This document shows, piece after piece, positions 32,031 through 40,559 of a stretch of DNA of 64,000 nt (position 1 is the first letter of the stretch; each line of letters starts with the position of its first letter). The stretch is from positions 62,001 to 126,000 of the forward strand of contig NZ_JAFGYY010000016.1 in assembly GCF_017491605.1 (NCBI RefSeq), written 5' to 3'. A program made the translations under genes and the position numbers. The notes under the pieces are model-generated. The model ran no database searches, had not been told where the DNA came from, and saw only the letters and a list, made by a program, of their open reading frames with translations. This DNA comes from Pseudomonas sp. 30_B (lineage in GTDB: Bacteria > Pseudomonadota > Gammaproteobacteria > Pseudomonadales > Pseudomonadaceae).

Positions 32031-34646
32031 ATGAAACTTTTCCAACGCACCGCCAAGGATGCAGGTGACCTGCCGGAGATCGCACCGGCAGGCAAGTCCG
32101 GCAGGCGCCTGGCCGCCGCGAAGGTCGATCTGAGGCCGCTGCTGCCGGCACTGGTGGTCGCCACTGCTGGCGTCGCCGCCGCGGGCGCCCTGCTCTGGTT
32201 CAGCCTGTTCGGCAGCGCCGAACAGGTGCATCGCCAGCAACTGGCCAGCGCCTGGTCGGAAAACCAGGCCGGCGCCCTGCGCCAGGCGCTGAATCAGCTG
32301 GCCGCCGACAATCGCACCGTTGCCGGCAACCCGGAACTGCTGCCGACACTGCAGAGCAACGACCCCACCCGCATCGCCGCGCTGGAGAAATCCCTCGCGC
32401 AATGGCACATGGATGGCCTGGTGGACGTCCACCTGAACGCCAACGGCCAGGCCGTGCAGGACACGCAACGGCCCGGCCCGCTCAACTATGCGGCGCTGGA
32501 CATGCTGCACCGCGTCGAGGCCGGCCAGGTCGTCACCCCGGAGGCCTACAAGGTCGGCCAGCGCTGGCTGCTGTACAGCGCCACCGCGCTGCGCGCCGCG
32601 GACAATTCGATCCAGGGCAGCCTGCTGCTGGTACTCGACCTGCAACGCCTGCTGGGGGCACTGCCGTCGATGCCCGTCGATGTCGGCCAATTGCAGCTGG
32701 CCCAGCAGTTCGGCAATTCGCCGGCGCAGATGCTGCTGCAATCCGGCCAGGCCGCCAACGCTCCGGCGCAACCACTGGGCAGTGGCAATCCGAACTGGAA
32801 ACTCAGCTTCACCCCGGGGCCGGCACTGGTCGCCCCGCTGTATTCCCCCGTACTGCTGGGCCTGGCCGCCCTGCTCGCGCTGGCCGGCTCGCTGCTCGGC
32901 GCCTATCTGGCGCAGAGCGGTTTGCAGCGCCGGGTGAACAAGGATGCCCAGATCCTCGGCCAGTTCGCTCAGGAACTCGCCGGCGGCCGCATTGCCAAAG
33001 CTCCTGAGCTGAGCCTTGCAAGCCTGCAGGCGGTGGCTCAGGCGCTGGCCCGCCAACCACGCCGCAAGGCCGAAACCCCCGGTGCCAGCAGCCCCGACGC
33101 ACCCGCCCAGGCGGCCCCCATGGCTACCCCGGCGCGCGCCCCGGCTGCCACCGAGACGCCATTGGTCGATCCGCTGTTCCAGAATTCCGACACGCTGGAT
33201 ATCGACATACTTGATGAAGACCAGGATCTCCTGGGATTGGAGCAAACCACCGCTATGAGCACGCCAAAAGCCCCGCAACTGCCCGCCAGCATCTTCCGCG
33301 CCTACGACATCCGCGGCGTTGTCGGTGACACCCTGACCGCCGAGACCGCCTACTGGGTGGGTCGTGCCATCGGCTCCGAGAGCCTGGCGCGCGGCGAACC
33401 GAACGTCAGCGTCGGCCGCGACGGCCGCCTGTCCGGCCCCGAGCTGGTGCAGCAACTGATCCAGGGCCTGCTCGATTGCGGCTGCAACGTCACCGACATC
33501 GGCATGGTGCCGACCCCGGTGCTGTACTACGCGGCCAACGTGCTGGAAGGCAAGTCGGGCGTGATGCTCACCGGCAGCCACAACCCGCCGAACTACAACG
33601 GCTTCAAGATCGTCGTCGCCGGAGAAACCCTGGCCAACGAACAGATCCAGGCCCTGCGCGAGCGCATCGAGAACAACGACCTGGCCACCGGCGTGGGCAG
33701 CGTGCAGCAACTCGACATCCTGCCGCGCTACTTCCAGCAGATCCGCGACGACATCGCCGTCGCCCGTCCGCTGAAGGTCGTGGTGGACTGCGGCAACGGC
33801 GTGGCCGGCGTGATCGCCCCGCAGCTGATCGAAGCCCTGGGCTGCACCGTGATCCCGCTGTACTGCGACGTCGACGGCACCTTCCCCAACCACCACCCGG
33901 ACCCGGGCAAGCCCGAGAACCTGGAAGACCTGATCGCCAAGGTGAAAGAGACCGGCGCCGATATCGGCCTGGCCTTCGACGGCGACGGCGACCGCGTGGG
34001 CGTGGTGACCAATGAAGGCACCATCATCTATCCGGACCGCCTGCTGATGCTGTTCGCCAAGGACGTGGTCTCCCGCAACCCGGGCGCCGACATCATCTTC
34101 GACGTGAAATGCACCCGTCGCCTGATCTCCCTGATCAGCGGCTACGGCGGTCGTCCGGTGATGTGGAAGACCGGCCACTCGCTGATCAAGAAGAAGATGA
34201 AGGAAACCGGCGCCCTGCTCGCCGGCGAGATGAGCGGCCACATCTTCTTCAAGGAACGCTGGTACGGCTTCGACGACGGCATCTACAGCGCCGCTCGACT
34301 GCTGGAAATCATCAGCCTGGACAAGCGCGACGCCGAGCGCGTCTTCTCCGCGTTCCCGCTGGACATCTCCACCCCGGAAATCAACATCACCGTCACCGAC
34401 GAGGGCAAGTTCGCCCTGATCGAGGCGCTGCAGGCCCGCGGCCAGTGGGGCGAAGCCAACCTCACCACCCTCGACGGCGTGCGTGTGGATTATCCCAAAG
34501 GCTGGGGCCTGGTTCGCGCGTCCAACACCACGCCGGTGCTGGTCCTGCGTTTCGAGGCGGACTCCCAGGACGAACTGGAACGCATCAAGGAAGTGTTCCG
34601 TACCCAGCTGAAAGCGGTCGACCCCGCCCTCAGCCTGCCCTTCTGA
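32031..34646 (+). CDS. algC: Phosphomannomutase/phosphoglucomutase AlgC, long form with N-terminal membrane-anchored domain
   Basis: AlgC interconverts hexose-1- and hexose-6-phosphates for alginate, LPS core, Psl and rhamnolipid precursors. The frame encodes 871 residues, with GAGGAG placed eight bases before ATG 32031. Residues 37-60 and about 272-293 are membrane helices flanking a 210-residue sensor-like periplasmic segment; an Ala/Pro linker follows. The mutase starts at Met409 (MSTPKAPQLPASIFRAYDIR), the site used for the classic 463-residue AlgC. In that numbering Ser108 (TGSHNPP) is the phosphoserine, FDGDGDR the metal site and GEMSGHIFFKERWYG the sugar loop. ATG 33255 has only a weak ribosome site, so both forms are possible. 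Confidence 0.93.
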   Translation: MKLFQRTAKDAGDLPEIAPAGKSGRRLAAAKVDLRPLLPALVVATAGVAAAGALLWFSLFGSAEQVHRQQLASAWSENQAGALRQALNQLAADNRTVAGNPELLPTLQSNDPTRIAALEKSLAQWHMDGLVDVHLNANGQAVQDTQRPGPLNYAALDMLHRVEAGQVVTPEAYKVGQRWLLYSATALRAADNSIQGSLLLVLDLQRLLGALPSMPVDVGQLQLAQQFGNSPAQMLLQSGQAANAPAQPLGSGNPNWKLSFTPGPALVAPLYSPVLLGLAALLALAGSLLGAYLAQSGLQRRVNKDAQILGQFAQELAGGRIAKAPELSLASLQAVAQALARQPRRKAETPGASSPDAPAQAAPMATPARAPAATETPLVDPLFQNSDTLDIDILDEDQDLLGLEQTTAMSTPKAPQLPASIFRAYDIRGVVGDTLTAETAYWVGRAIGSESLARGEPNVSVGRDGRLSGPELVQQLIQGLLDCGCNVTDIGMVPTPVLYYAANVLEGKSGVMLTGSHNPPNYNGFKIVVAGETLANEQIQALRERIENNDLATGVGSVQQLDILPRYFQQIRDDIAVARPLKVVVDCGNGVAGVIAPQLIEALGCTVIPLYCDVDGTFPNHHPDPGKPENLEDLIAKVKETGADIGLAFDGDGDRVGVVTNEGTIIYPDRLLMLFAKDVVSRNPGADIIFDVKCTRRLISLISGYGGRPVMWKTGHSLIKKKMKETGALLAGEMSGHIFFKERWYGFDDGIYSAARLLEIISLDKRDAERVFSAFPLDISTPEINITVTDEGKFALIEALQARGQWGEANLTTLDGVRVDYPKGWGLVRASNTTPVLVLRFEADSQDELERIKEVFRTQLKAVDPALSLPF

Positions 34647-34673
34647 CCCTGTAGCACTTAGCCGGAGCCCACC

Positions 34674-35579
34674 ATGACCCAGAGCCGCGATGACGCCGCC
34701 CAGGTTGCCCGCGTCCTTGCCGAAGCCCTGCCCTATATCCGCCGGTTCGTCGGCAAGACGCTGGTGATCAAGTACGGCGGCAACGCCATGGAAACGGACG
34801 AGCTGAAGAACAGCTTCGCCCGCGATGTGGTGCTGATGAAGGCCGTCGGCATCAACCCCGTGGTGGTTCATGGTGGCGGGCCGCAGATCGGCGACCTGCT
34901 CAAGCGCCTGTCGATCGAGAGCCACTTCATCGATGGCATGCGCGTCACCGACGCGCAGACCATGGACGTGGTGGAGATGGTTCTCGGCGGCCAGGTGAAC
35001 AAGGACATCGTCAACCTGATCAACCGTCATGGCGGCAGCGCCATCGGCCTGACCGGCAAGGACGCCGAGCTGATCCGCGCGAAGAAGCTCACCGTCACTC
35101 GCCAGACCCCGGAGATGACCACGCCGGAAATCATCGACATCGGCCATGTGGGCGAAGTGGTGAGCGTCAACACCGACCTGCTGAACATGCTGGTGCAGGG
35201 CGACTTCATCCCGGTGATCGCGCCGATCGGCGTGGGCGCCAACGGCGAGTCCTACAACATCAACGCCGACCTGGTGGCCGGCAAGGTGGCCGAGGCGCTG
35301 AAGGCCGAGAAGCTGATGCTGCTCACCAACATCGCCGGCCTGATGGACAAGCAGGGCGAGGTGCTCACCGGCCTGACCACCGAGCAGGTCAACGAGCTGA
35401 TCGCCGACGGCACCATCTACGGCGGCATGCTGCCGAAGATCCGCTGCGCCCTGGAAGCGGTCCAGGGCGGGGTGACCAGCGCGCACATCATCGATGGACG
35501 CGTGCCCAACGCCGTGCTGCTGGAGATCTTCACCGACAGCGGCGTCGGCACCCTTATCACCAACCGCAGGAAGCACTGA
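34674..35579 (+). CDS. argB: Acetylglutamate kinase
   Basis: ArgB phosphorylates N-acetylglutamate, the second step of arginine synthesis and usually the arginine-inhibited step in Pseudomonas (known). It has 301 residues, including the N-terminal helix (LAEALPYIRRFVGKTLVIKY) found in arginine-sensitive hexameric enzymes. ATP and substrate motifs are VIKYGGNAM, VVHGGGPQIG and NINADLVAGKVAEAL. The start is ATG 34674, 28 bases after algC. A terminator follows at 35585. Confidence 0.97.
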   Translation: MTQSRDDAAQVARVLAEALPYIRRFVGKTLVIKYGGNAMETDELKNSFARDVVLMKAVGINPVVVHGGGPQIGDLLKRLSIESHFIDGMRVTDAQTMDVVEMVLGGQVNKDIVNLINRHGGSAIGLTGKDAELIRAKKLTVTRQTPEMTTPEIIDIGHVGEVVSVNTDLLNMLVQGDFIPVIAPIGVGANGESYNINADLVAGKVAEALKAEKLMLLTNIAGLMDKQGEVLTGLTTEQVNELIADGTIYGGMLPKIRCALEAVQGGVTSAHIIDGRVPNAVLLEIFTDSGVGTLITNRRKH

Positions 35580-35584
35580 TCAAG

Positions 35585-35620
35585 ACACCCGCCAGGAGCG
35601 ATCCTCGCGGGTGTTTTTTT
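35585..35620 (+). terminator. argB: Intrinsic terminator after argB
   Basis: The arms ACACCCGC and GCGGGTGT are followed by seven T. It begins six bases after the argB stop codon and lies 15 bases before the next start codon. Confidence 0.88.
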
Positions 35621-35634
35621 GCCTGGAGTTTTGT

Positions 35635-36081
35635 ATGGCTACCTCTCCCGTCGCCCGCAACGATTTCAGCTTCTTCCATGGCCTGCGCGTGCGCTGGTCG
35701 GAGGTCGACCCACAGGGAATCGTCTTCAACGGCAATTACCTGACCTACGCCGACGTCGCCACCACCGAGTACTACCGCCACCTGGGCGTAAGCTACCCGG
35801 CCGACCTGCTGCGCGGCGGCGGTGATCTGTTCGCGGTGAAAACCACCCTGGAGTACCTGGCGCCGGCGCACTTCGACGACTGGCTGGAGCTGGGCGTGCG
35901 GGTGAGCCGCCTGGGCCGCAGCAGCCTGACCTTCCAGGTGGGAATCTGGTGCGACGAGCGCTTGCTGACGCTGGGGGAACTGATCTACGCCTATGCCGGC
36001 GAGGACCGCACCAGCCAACCCTTGCCGGACTGGCTGCGCGGGAAGATCAACGAATTCGAAAGGCGTACGCCGGAGCAGTGA
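35635..36081 (+). CDS. Acyl-CoA thioesterase, hot-dog fold (YbgC-like 4HBT family)
   Basis: The protein has 148 residues. The hot-dog signature is VRWSEVDPQGIVFNGNYLTY, with the conserved Asp of the YbgC/4-hydroxybenzoyl-CoA thioesterase group, followed by a central helix (DVATTEYYRHLG). The family hydrolyses acyl-CoA thioesters; the specific acyl chain is unknown. The start is ATG 35635, with TGGAG upstream, just after the argB terminator. In P. aeruginosa the sphingosine-response genes lie between argB and this area, as I recall; here they are missing. Confidence 0.88.
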   Translation: MATSPVARNDFSFFHGLRVRWSEVDPQGIVFNGNYLTYADVATTEYYRHLGVSYPADLLRGGGDLFAVKTTLEYLAPAHFDDWLELGVRVSRLGRSSLTFQVGIWCDERLLTLGELIYAYAGEDRTSQPLPDWLRGKINEFERRTPEQ

Positions 36082-36091
36082 ACCGCCGGGC

Positions 36092-36715
36092 TCAGCGCGA
36101 CGTGCCGAGCAGTTGCGCCACGCGCGCGCGGTCGGCCGCGAAGCTCGACATGGCACGCTCACGCAGTTGCTTGTAGCGGTCGAGGTCCTGGTCCAGGCGC
36201 TTCGCTTCATCGCGCAGGTTGGATAGCTGGGCTTCCAGGTCAGCCGGCACCTGGCGGCCGGCGCGCTCCTGGTCGGCAGCCCGGGCCTGCAAGGCGGCCT
36301 GCTGGTTCTTGAGCGCCTGCAGATTACCCTTGGTCACGCCACTCAGGGCGTCCAGCTCCGTCAGCTTGCGGTCTCGCGCAAGATCCACGTCGTTCACGCT
36401 GGTGTACAGGCGCAGCAGCTGCGCATCGGAACTGGCCTGCGCGGCATCGGCCTTGCGTTGCGCGATCTCGGCGGGCGTCGGCGCCGGGGGCACCACGCGG
36501 ACCACGCGCCCCTGGTCGTTGAGCACCTCGTAACCCTTGCCGATGAACTCCGAGGGCACACCCTGCCGGTCGATGACGATCCCGCCCTTGTCATCGATGT
36601 AGCGGTACATCTCCTTCGAATCTCCGGCGGCCAGCGCCTGACCAGCGAGCATGGCCCCCAGAAGTCCGATCAATATCCTGTAGCTGAACGCACCCTGCTC
36701 GGCCATGCCTGACAC
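36092..36715 (-). CDS. DUF4124 domain protein with coiled-coil C-terminus
   Basis: The protein has 207 residues. An N-terminal hydrophobic segment (SYRILIGLLGAMLAGQALAA) looks like a signal peptide. It is followed by a DUF4124 domain (YRYIDDKGGIVIDRQGVPSE, about 37-72) and a long charged helix with heptad-like spacing (about 95-200, LDALSGVTKGNLQALKNQQA). DUF4124 is a small beta domain common in Pseudomonas secreted proteins, and its function is unknown. The start could be ATG 36715 or 36706. It follows pyrE on the same strand after ten bases and is likely cotranscribed. Confidence 0.85.
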   Translation of the reverse strand: MSGMAEQGAFSYRILIGLLGAMLAGQALAAGDSKEMYRYIDDKGGIVIDRQGVPSEFIGKGYEVLNDQGRVVRVVPPAPTPAEIAQRKADAAQASSDAQLLRLYTSVNDVDLARDRKLTELDALSGVTKGNLQALKNQQAALQARAADQERAGRQVPADLEAQLSNLRDEAKRLDQDLDRYKQLRERAMSSFAADRARVAQLLGTSR

Positions 36716-36725
36716 CTTGTTGCGG

Positions 36726-37367
36726 TTAGATACCGTACTGCGCGCGATACGCCTCGACAGCAGCCAGGTGCTGTTTCAGCTGCGCATCACCAGCAAGATA
36801 TTCCAGCACTTGCTCCAGCGACACAATGCTGACGACCGGGATCGAAAAGTCGCGTTCGACCTCCTGGATCGCCGACAGCTCGCCCTTGCCGCGTTCCTGA
36901 CGGTTCAGCGCGATCAGTACGCCGGCCGCCTGGGCGCCCTGCGCATCGATGATCTGCATGACTTCGCGGATGGCGGTGCCGGCGGTGATCACGTCGTCGA
37001 TGATCAGCGCGCGGCCGGTCAGCGGCGCACCAACCAACGTGCCGCCTTCGCCATGGTCCTTGGCTTCCTTGCGGTTGAAGCACCAGGGCAGGTCGCGGCC
37101 ATGCTGTTCGGCCAGCGCAATGGCGGTGGCGGCCGCCAGCGGGATGCCTTTATAGGCCGGGCCGAACAGCACATCGAAGGAGATGCCACTGTCGACCACC
37201 GCGCTGGCGTAGAAACGTCCCAGCTGGGCCAGCGCCACGCCTGTGTTGAACAGGCCTGCGTTGAAGAAATAGGGACTGGTGCGCCCGGATTTGAGGGTGA
37301 ATTCGCCGAAGCGCAGTACGCCGCGCTCGATGGCGAAGCGGATGAAATCGCGTTGATATGGCTGCAT
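36726..37367 (-). CDS. pyrE: Orotate phosphoribosyltransferase
   Basis: PyrE converts orotate and PRPP to OMP in pyrimidine synthesis. It has 213 residues. The PRPP-binding loop is ALIIDDVITAGTAIREV (120-136), and the N-terminal hood region contains FTLKSGRTSPYFFNAG. The start is ATG 37367. It is divergent from crc across an 81-base gap, the usual pseudomonad arrangement. The gap contains a perfect TTTAGCTAAA palindrome at 37391-37400. Confidence 0.97.
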   Translation of the reverse strand: MQPYQRDFIRFAIERGVLRFGEFTLKSGRTSPYFFNAGLFNTGVALAQLGRFYASAVVDSGISFDVLFGPAYKGIPLAAATAIALAEQHGRDLPWCFNRKEAKDHGEGGTLVGAPLTGRALIIDDVITAGTAIREVMQIIDAQGAQAAGVLIALNRQERGKGELSAIQEVERDFSIPVVSIVSLEQVLEYLAGDAQLKQHLAAVEAYRAQYGI

Positions 37368-37448
37368 GGGAGAGAACCGGCCGGTATGAATTTAGCTAAA
37401 CCGTTTGAGCTCGGGTATCATACACACACGTGATTTTGGGGGCCATTT

Positions 37449-38228
37449 ATGCGGATCATCAGTGTGAACGTGAATGGTATTCAGGCTGCAGCCGAGCGTG
37501 GATTGCTCAGTTGGCTGCAAGCCCAGAATGCCGACGTGATCTGCTTGCAGGATACCCGCGCCTCCGCTTTCGATCTGGATGACCCATCCTACCAACTGGA
37601 TGGCTACTTCCTGTACGCCTGCGATGCCGAAGTGCCCAGTCAGGGTGGCGTCGCAATCTATAGCCGTCTGCAACCCAAGGCCGTCATAAGCGGGCTGGGT
37701 TTCGAGATGGCCGATCGTTACGGGCGCTACCTGCAAGCCGATTTCGATAAGGTGAGTATTGCCACTCTCCTGCTGCCTACCGGGCAGGAAGGGGACGAGA
37801 ACCTGAACCACAAGTTCAAGTTCATGGACGATTTCGCCCAGTACCTGAACAAGCAGCGCCGCAAGCGCCGCGAATACATCTATTGCGGCTCGCTCTACGT
37901 CGCGCACCAGAAGCTGGATGTGAAGAACTGGCGCGAATGCCAGCAGATGCCCGGCTTCATGGCACCGGAGCGCGGCTGGATGGATGAAGTGTTCGGCACC
38001 ATGGGCTATGTCGACGCCCTGCGCGAGGTCAATCGCGAAGGTGACCAGTACAGCTGGTGGCCGGACAGCGAACAGGCCGAGATGCTCAACCTGGGCTGGC
38101 GCTTCGACTATCAGATCCTCACGCCGGGTCTGCGCCGCTTCGTGCGCGGTGCCAAGCTGCCGCGTCAGCCGCGCTTCTCCCAGCATGCGCCGCTGATCGT
38201 GGACTACGACTGGGCGCTCAGTATCTGA
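37449..38228 (+). CDS. crc: Catabolite repression control protein Crc
   Basis: Crc is the Pseudomonas partner of Hfq in carbon catabolite repression; together they block translation of mRNAs with A-rich CA motifs, and the sRNA CrcZ relieves this (known). It has 259 residues, exactly the P. aeruginosa length. It has the exonuclease/endonuclease/phosphatase fold (MRIISVNVNGIQAAAERGLL, QDTRASAF, FDYQILTPGL), but the P. aeruginosa protein shows no nuclease activity. The start is ATG 37449, and an intrinsic terminator follows. Confidence 0.97.
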   Translation: MRIISVNVNGIQAAAERGLLSWLQAQNADVICLQDTRASAFDLDDPSYQLDGYFLYACDAEVPSQGGVAIYSRLQPKAVISGLGFEMADRYGRYLQADFDKVSIATLLLPTGQEGDENLNHKFKFMDDFAQYLNKQRRKRREYIYCGSLYVAHQKLDVKNWRECQQMPGFMAPERGWMDEVFGTMGYVDALREVNREGDQYSWWPDSEQAEMLNLGWRFDYQILTPGLRRFVRGAKLPRQPRFSQHAPLIVDYDWALSI

Positions 38229-38262
38229 CACCCCTCTCGTAAGCTGCATTGAGTGCAGCCAG

Positions 38263-38290
38263 AAAAAAGCCGGCTTCGAGCCGGCTTTTT
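38263..38290 (+). terminator. Intrinsic terminator between crc and the DUF4870 gene
   Basis: AAAAAAGCCGGC TTCGA GCCGGCTTTTT is a perfect hairpin with A and T runs, placed between convergent genes, so it can serve both. Confidence 0.9.
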
Positions 38291-38306
38291 CATGTCCGCA
38301 GGGCGG

Positions 38307-38678
38307 CTACTTGATCGGCCGCCAGGTGAAGGGATAGCGGTACTCCACCCCTTCATTGGCCTTGATCCCGGCGATGATGGTCAGCACCAGCGCACCGACG
38401 CTGACCAGCCCCAGCAGGAAGAAGCCGACCACTACCAGCATCAGCAGGCAACTGACCACGACTGCCAGGCTGACGGTGATCTGGAAGTTCATCGCTTCCT
38501 TGCCCTGCCGGTCCACGAAGGGGTCCGACTCACGCTTGATCTGCCAGACGATCAGCGGCCCGATCAGGTTGCCGAAGGGAAAGACGAGGCAGAGGAAGGC
38601 GGCAAAATGGCAGAACATCGCCCATTGCCGGGCTTCGCGGCCCGGCTCGCTGTGTTGCACCGGCATTTCGTCGCTCAT
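38307..38678 (-). CDS. DUF4870 family membrane protein
   Basis: The protein has 123 residues with three to four membrane helices (CHFAAFLCLVFPFGNLIGPL; FQITVSLAVVVSCLLMLVVV; FFLLGLVSVGALVLTIIAGI). The motif DRQGKEAMNFQIT between helices is the DUF4870 signature (also called YiaA-like or Tic20-like). No function is known. The start is ATG 38678. It is divergent from nothing but lies 49 bases downstream of rph on the same strand. Confidence 0.88.
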   Translation of the reverse strand: MSDEMPVQHSEPGREARQWAMFCHFAAFLCLVFPFGNLIGPLIVWQIKRESDPFVDRQGKEAMNFQITVSLAVVVSCLLMLVVVGFFLLGLVSVGALVLTIIAGIKANEGVEYRYPFTWRPIK

Positions 38679-38727
38679 CCTCTCGCTCCTTGCAGTTGAA
38701 GACCGGGCGGGGTCGCCGTTCGTCGGC

Positions 38728-39447
38728 TCAGTCGGCCAGTGCGGCGCGCTGCAGCTCGAACAGCTCGCGCAGGCCCTGCTGCGCCAGTTCCAGCATGGCA
38801 TTCAGCTCGGCCGGCTGGAAGGGTACGCCCTCGGCGGTGCCCTGGACTTCGATGAAACCGCCGGCATCGGTCATGACCACGTTCAGGTCGGTCTCGGCGG
38901 CGGAGTCTTCCAGATAGTCCAGGTCCAACACCGGCTCGCCCTGGTACATGCCCACGGACACGGCGGCGACCATCTGCTTGAGCGGATTGCCCTTGAGCGC
39001 GCCGCGCTTCTTCAGCACGGCCAGCGCGTCGATCAGCGCCACGGTGGCGCCGGTGATCGAGGCGGTGCGGGTGCCGCCATCGGCCTGGATCACGTCGCAG
39101 TCGATGTACAGGGTGTTCTCGCCCAGCTTGGTCAGGTCCAGCGCGGCGCGCAGGGAACGGCCGATCAGGCGCTGGATCTCCAGGGTGCGGCCACCCTGCT
39201 TGCCGCGCGCGGCTTCACGCTGGTTACGCTCGCCGGTGGAGCGCGGCAGCATGCCGTATTCGGCGGTCAGCCAGCCCTGGCCCTGGCCCTTGAGGAAGCG
39301 CGGCACACCGGATTCGGCGCTGACGGTGCAGATCACCTTGGTATCGCCGAACTCGACCAGCACGGAGCCCTCGGCGTGCTTGGTGTAATGGCGGGTGATA
39401 CGGATCGGGCGCAGTTGGTCGGCGACGCGGCCACTGGGACGGTTCAT
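38728..39447 (-). CDS. rph: Ribonuclease PH
   Basis: RNase PH is a phosphorolytic 3' exoribonuclease that trims tRNA precursors. It has 239 residues, the usual length. Motifs are MNRPSGRVADQLRPIRITRH, EYGMLPRSTGERNQREAARG, LIGRSLRAALDL and QADGGTRTASITGA, which holds the phosphate-binding GTR. The start is ATG 39447; the frame is open to 39726 without support. It is divergent from yicC, a widely conserved neighbour. Confidence 0.97.
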   Translation of the reverse strand: MNRPSGRVADQLRPIRITRHYTKHAEGSVLVEFGDTKVICTVSAESGVPRFLKGQGQGWLTAEYGMLPRSTGERNQREAARGKQGGRTLEIQRLIGRSLRAALDLTKLGENTLYIDCDVIQADGGTRTASITGATVALIDALAVLKKRGALKGNPLKQMVAAVSVGMYQGEPVLDLDYLEDSAAETDLNVVMTDAGGFIEVQGTAEGVPFQPAELNAMLELAQQGLRELFELQRAALAD

Positions 39448-39643
39448 GGAGGCATCCTGTACAGAGTTGCTGGCGGGGGAATGACCGCCATTATAGAGGC
39501 CAGCGGACGGACGCAACCACCGCCGGCGTGCGGCGGCGCGCCGCGCTGGGGTACAATTGCCGGTTTCCGACGACCTGTCGGCCCATTTTCTTCGGACTGC
39601 GAGCCTCGGATTCCCAGTCACGAACAGCCTGCGAGGTAACCCC

Positions 39644-40507
39644 ATGGTGCACAGCATGACCGCCTTCGCCCGCGTCGAGCGGGCCGGTACCCATGGGACC
39701 CTCAGCTGGGAGCTGCGCTCGGTCAACCATCGCTACCTCGAGCCGAACCTGCGCCTGCCCGAGGCCTTCCGCGACCTCGAAGGCACGGTACGCGAAGCCC
39801 TGCGCCAGGGCCTGTCGCGCGGCAAGGTCGAGTGCACCCTGCGTTTCGTCGAGGAGAACGCCAGCAAGACGCTGCAGGTGGACCGCGAACGCGCCGCCCA
39901 GCTGGTCGCCGCCGCCGAGACCGTTGCCGGCCTGATCCAGCAGCCCGCCCCGCTCGACCCGCTGGCCGTGCTGGCCTGGCCGGGCGTGCTGGTGGCCGAC
40001 GTCGCCGATCCGCAGGCGCTCAACGCCGCCGCCATCGCCGCCTTCAACCAAGCCCTCGACGAGCTCAAGGCCGGCCGCGCCCGCGAAGGTGCGGAACTGG
40101 CGAAGATCATCGACGAACGCCTGGCATCGATGCTGGAAGAAGTCGTCAACCTGCGCCAGCTGGTGCCGGAGATGCTGGCCAACCAGCGGCAGAAGATCCT
40201 CGACCGCTTCCTCGAAATGAAGGCCGAACTCGACCCGCAGCGCCTGGAGCAGGAAATGGTCCTGCTGGCGCAGAAGAGCGACGTCGCCGAAGAGCTCGAC
40301 CGCCTGACCACCCACGTCACCGAAGTGCGCCGCGTGCTCAAGGCCGGCGGTGCCGCCGGTCGACGCCTGGACTTCCTGATGCAGGAACTCAACCGCGAGG
40401 CCAATACGCTGGGCTCGAAGGCGTTCGACCCGCGCTCCACCCAGGCCGCGGTCAACCTCAAGGTGCTGATCGAGCAGATGCGCGAACAGGTCCAGAATAT
40501 CGAGTAA
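39644..40507 (+). CDS. yicC: YicC family endoribonuclease-like protein
   Basis: The protein has 287 residues: an N-terminal YicC domain (MVHSMTAFARVERAGTHGTL, then SVNHRYLEPNLRLPEAFRDL) and a C-terminal DUF1732 helical domain (LKAGGAAGRRLDFLMQELNR, EANTLGSK). Members in E. coli and B. subtilis are RNA-cleaving enzymes that act on sRNA or mRNA (known in outline). The start is ATG 39644. A TACAAT hexamer at about 39551 is a candidate -10 box. The gmk gene follows after 52 bases, in the conserved yicC-gmk-rpoZ-spoT order. Confidence 0.95.
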   Translation: MVHSMTAFARVERAGTHGTLSWELRSVNHRYLEPNLRLPEAFRDLEGTVREALRQGLSRGKVECTLRFVEENASKTLQVDRERAAQLVAAAETVAGLIQQPAPLDPLAVLAWPGVLVADVADPQALNAAAIAAFNQALDELKAGRAREGAELAKIIDERLASMLEEVVNLRQLVPEMLANQRQKILDRFLEMKAELDPQRLEQEMVLLAQKSDVAEELDRLTTHVTEVRRVLKAGGAAGRRLDFLMQELNREANTLGSKAFDPRSTQAAVNLKVLIEQMREQVQNIE

Positions 40508-40559
40508 ACCGGGGGTCTCCCGGCTACCCAACCGTCAACCGCAACTCCAGGAAAGCGCC

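Noticed and set aside
34735..34752. CGGTTCGTCGG in argB, similar to the AlgR box CCGTTCGTC
   Set aside because: It lies inside the argB coding sequence downstream of algC, where it encodes the conserved RRFVGK segment, so the resemblance is probably chance.
31998..35576. A 1192-codon open frame on the minus strand across dut, algC and argB
   Set aside because: It runs antisense to three well-supported genes, has low-complexity His/Gln/Val-rich composition typical of antisense frames in GC-rich DNA, and contains no family motif.
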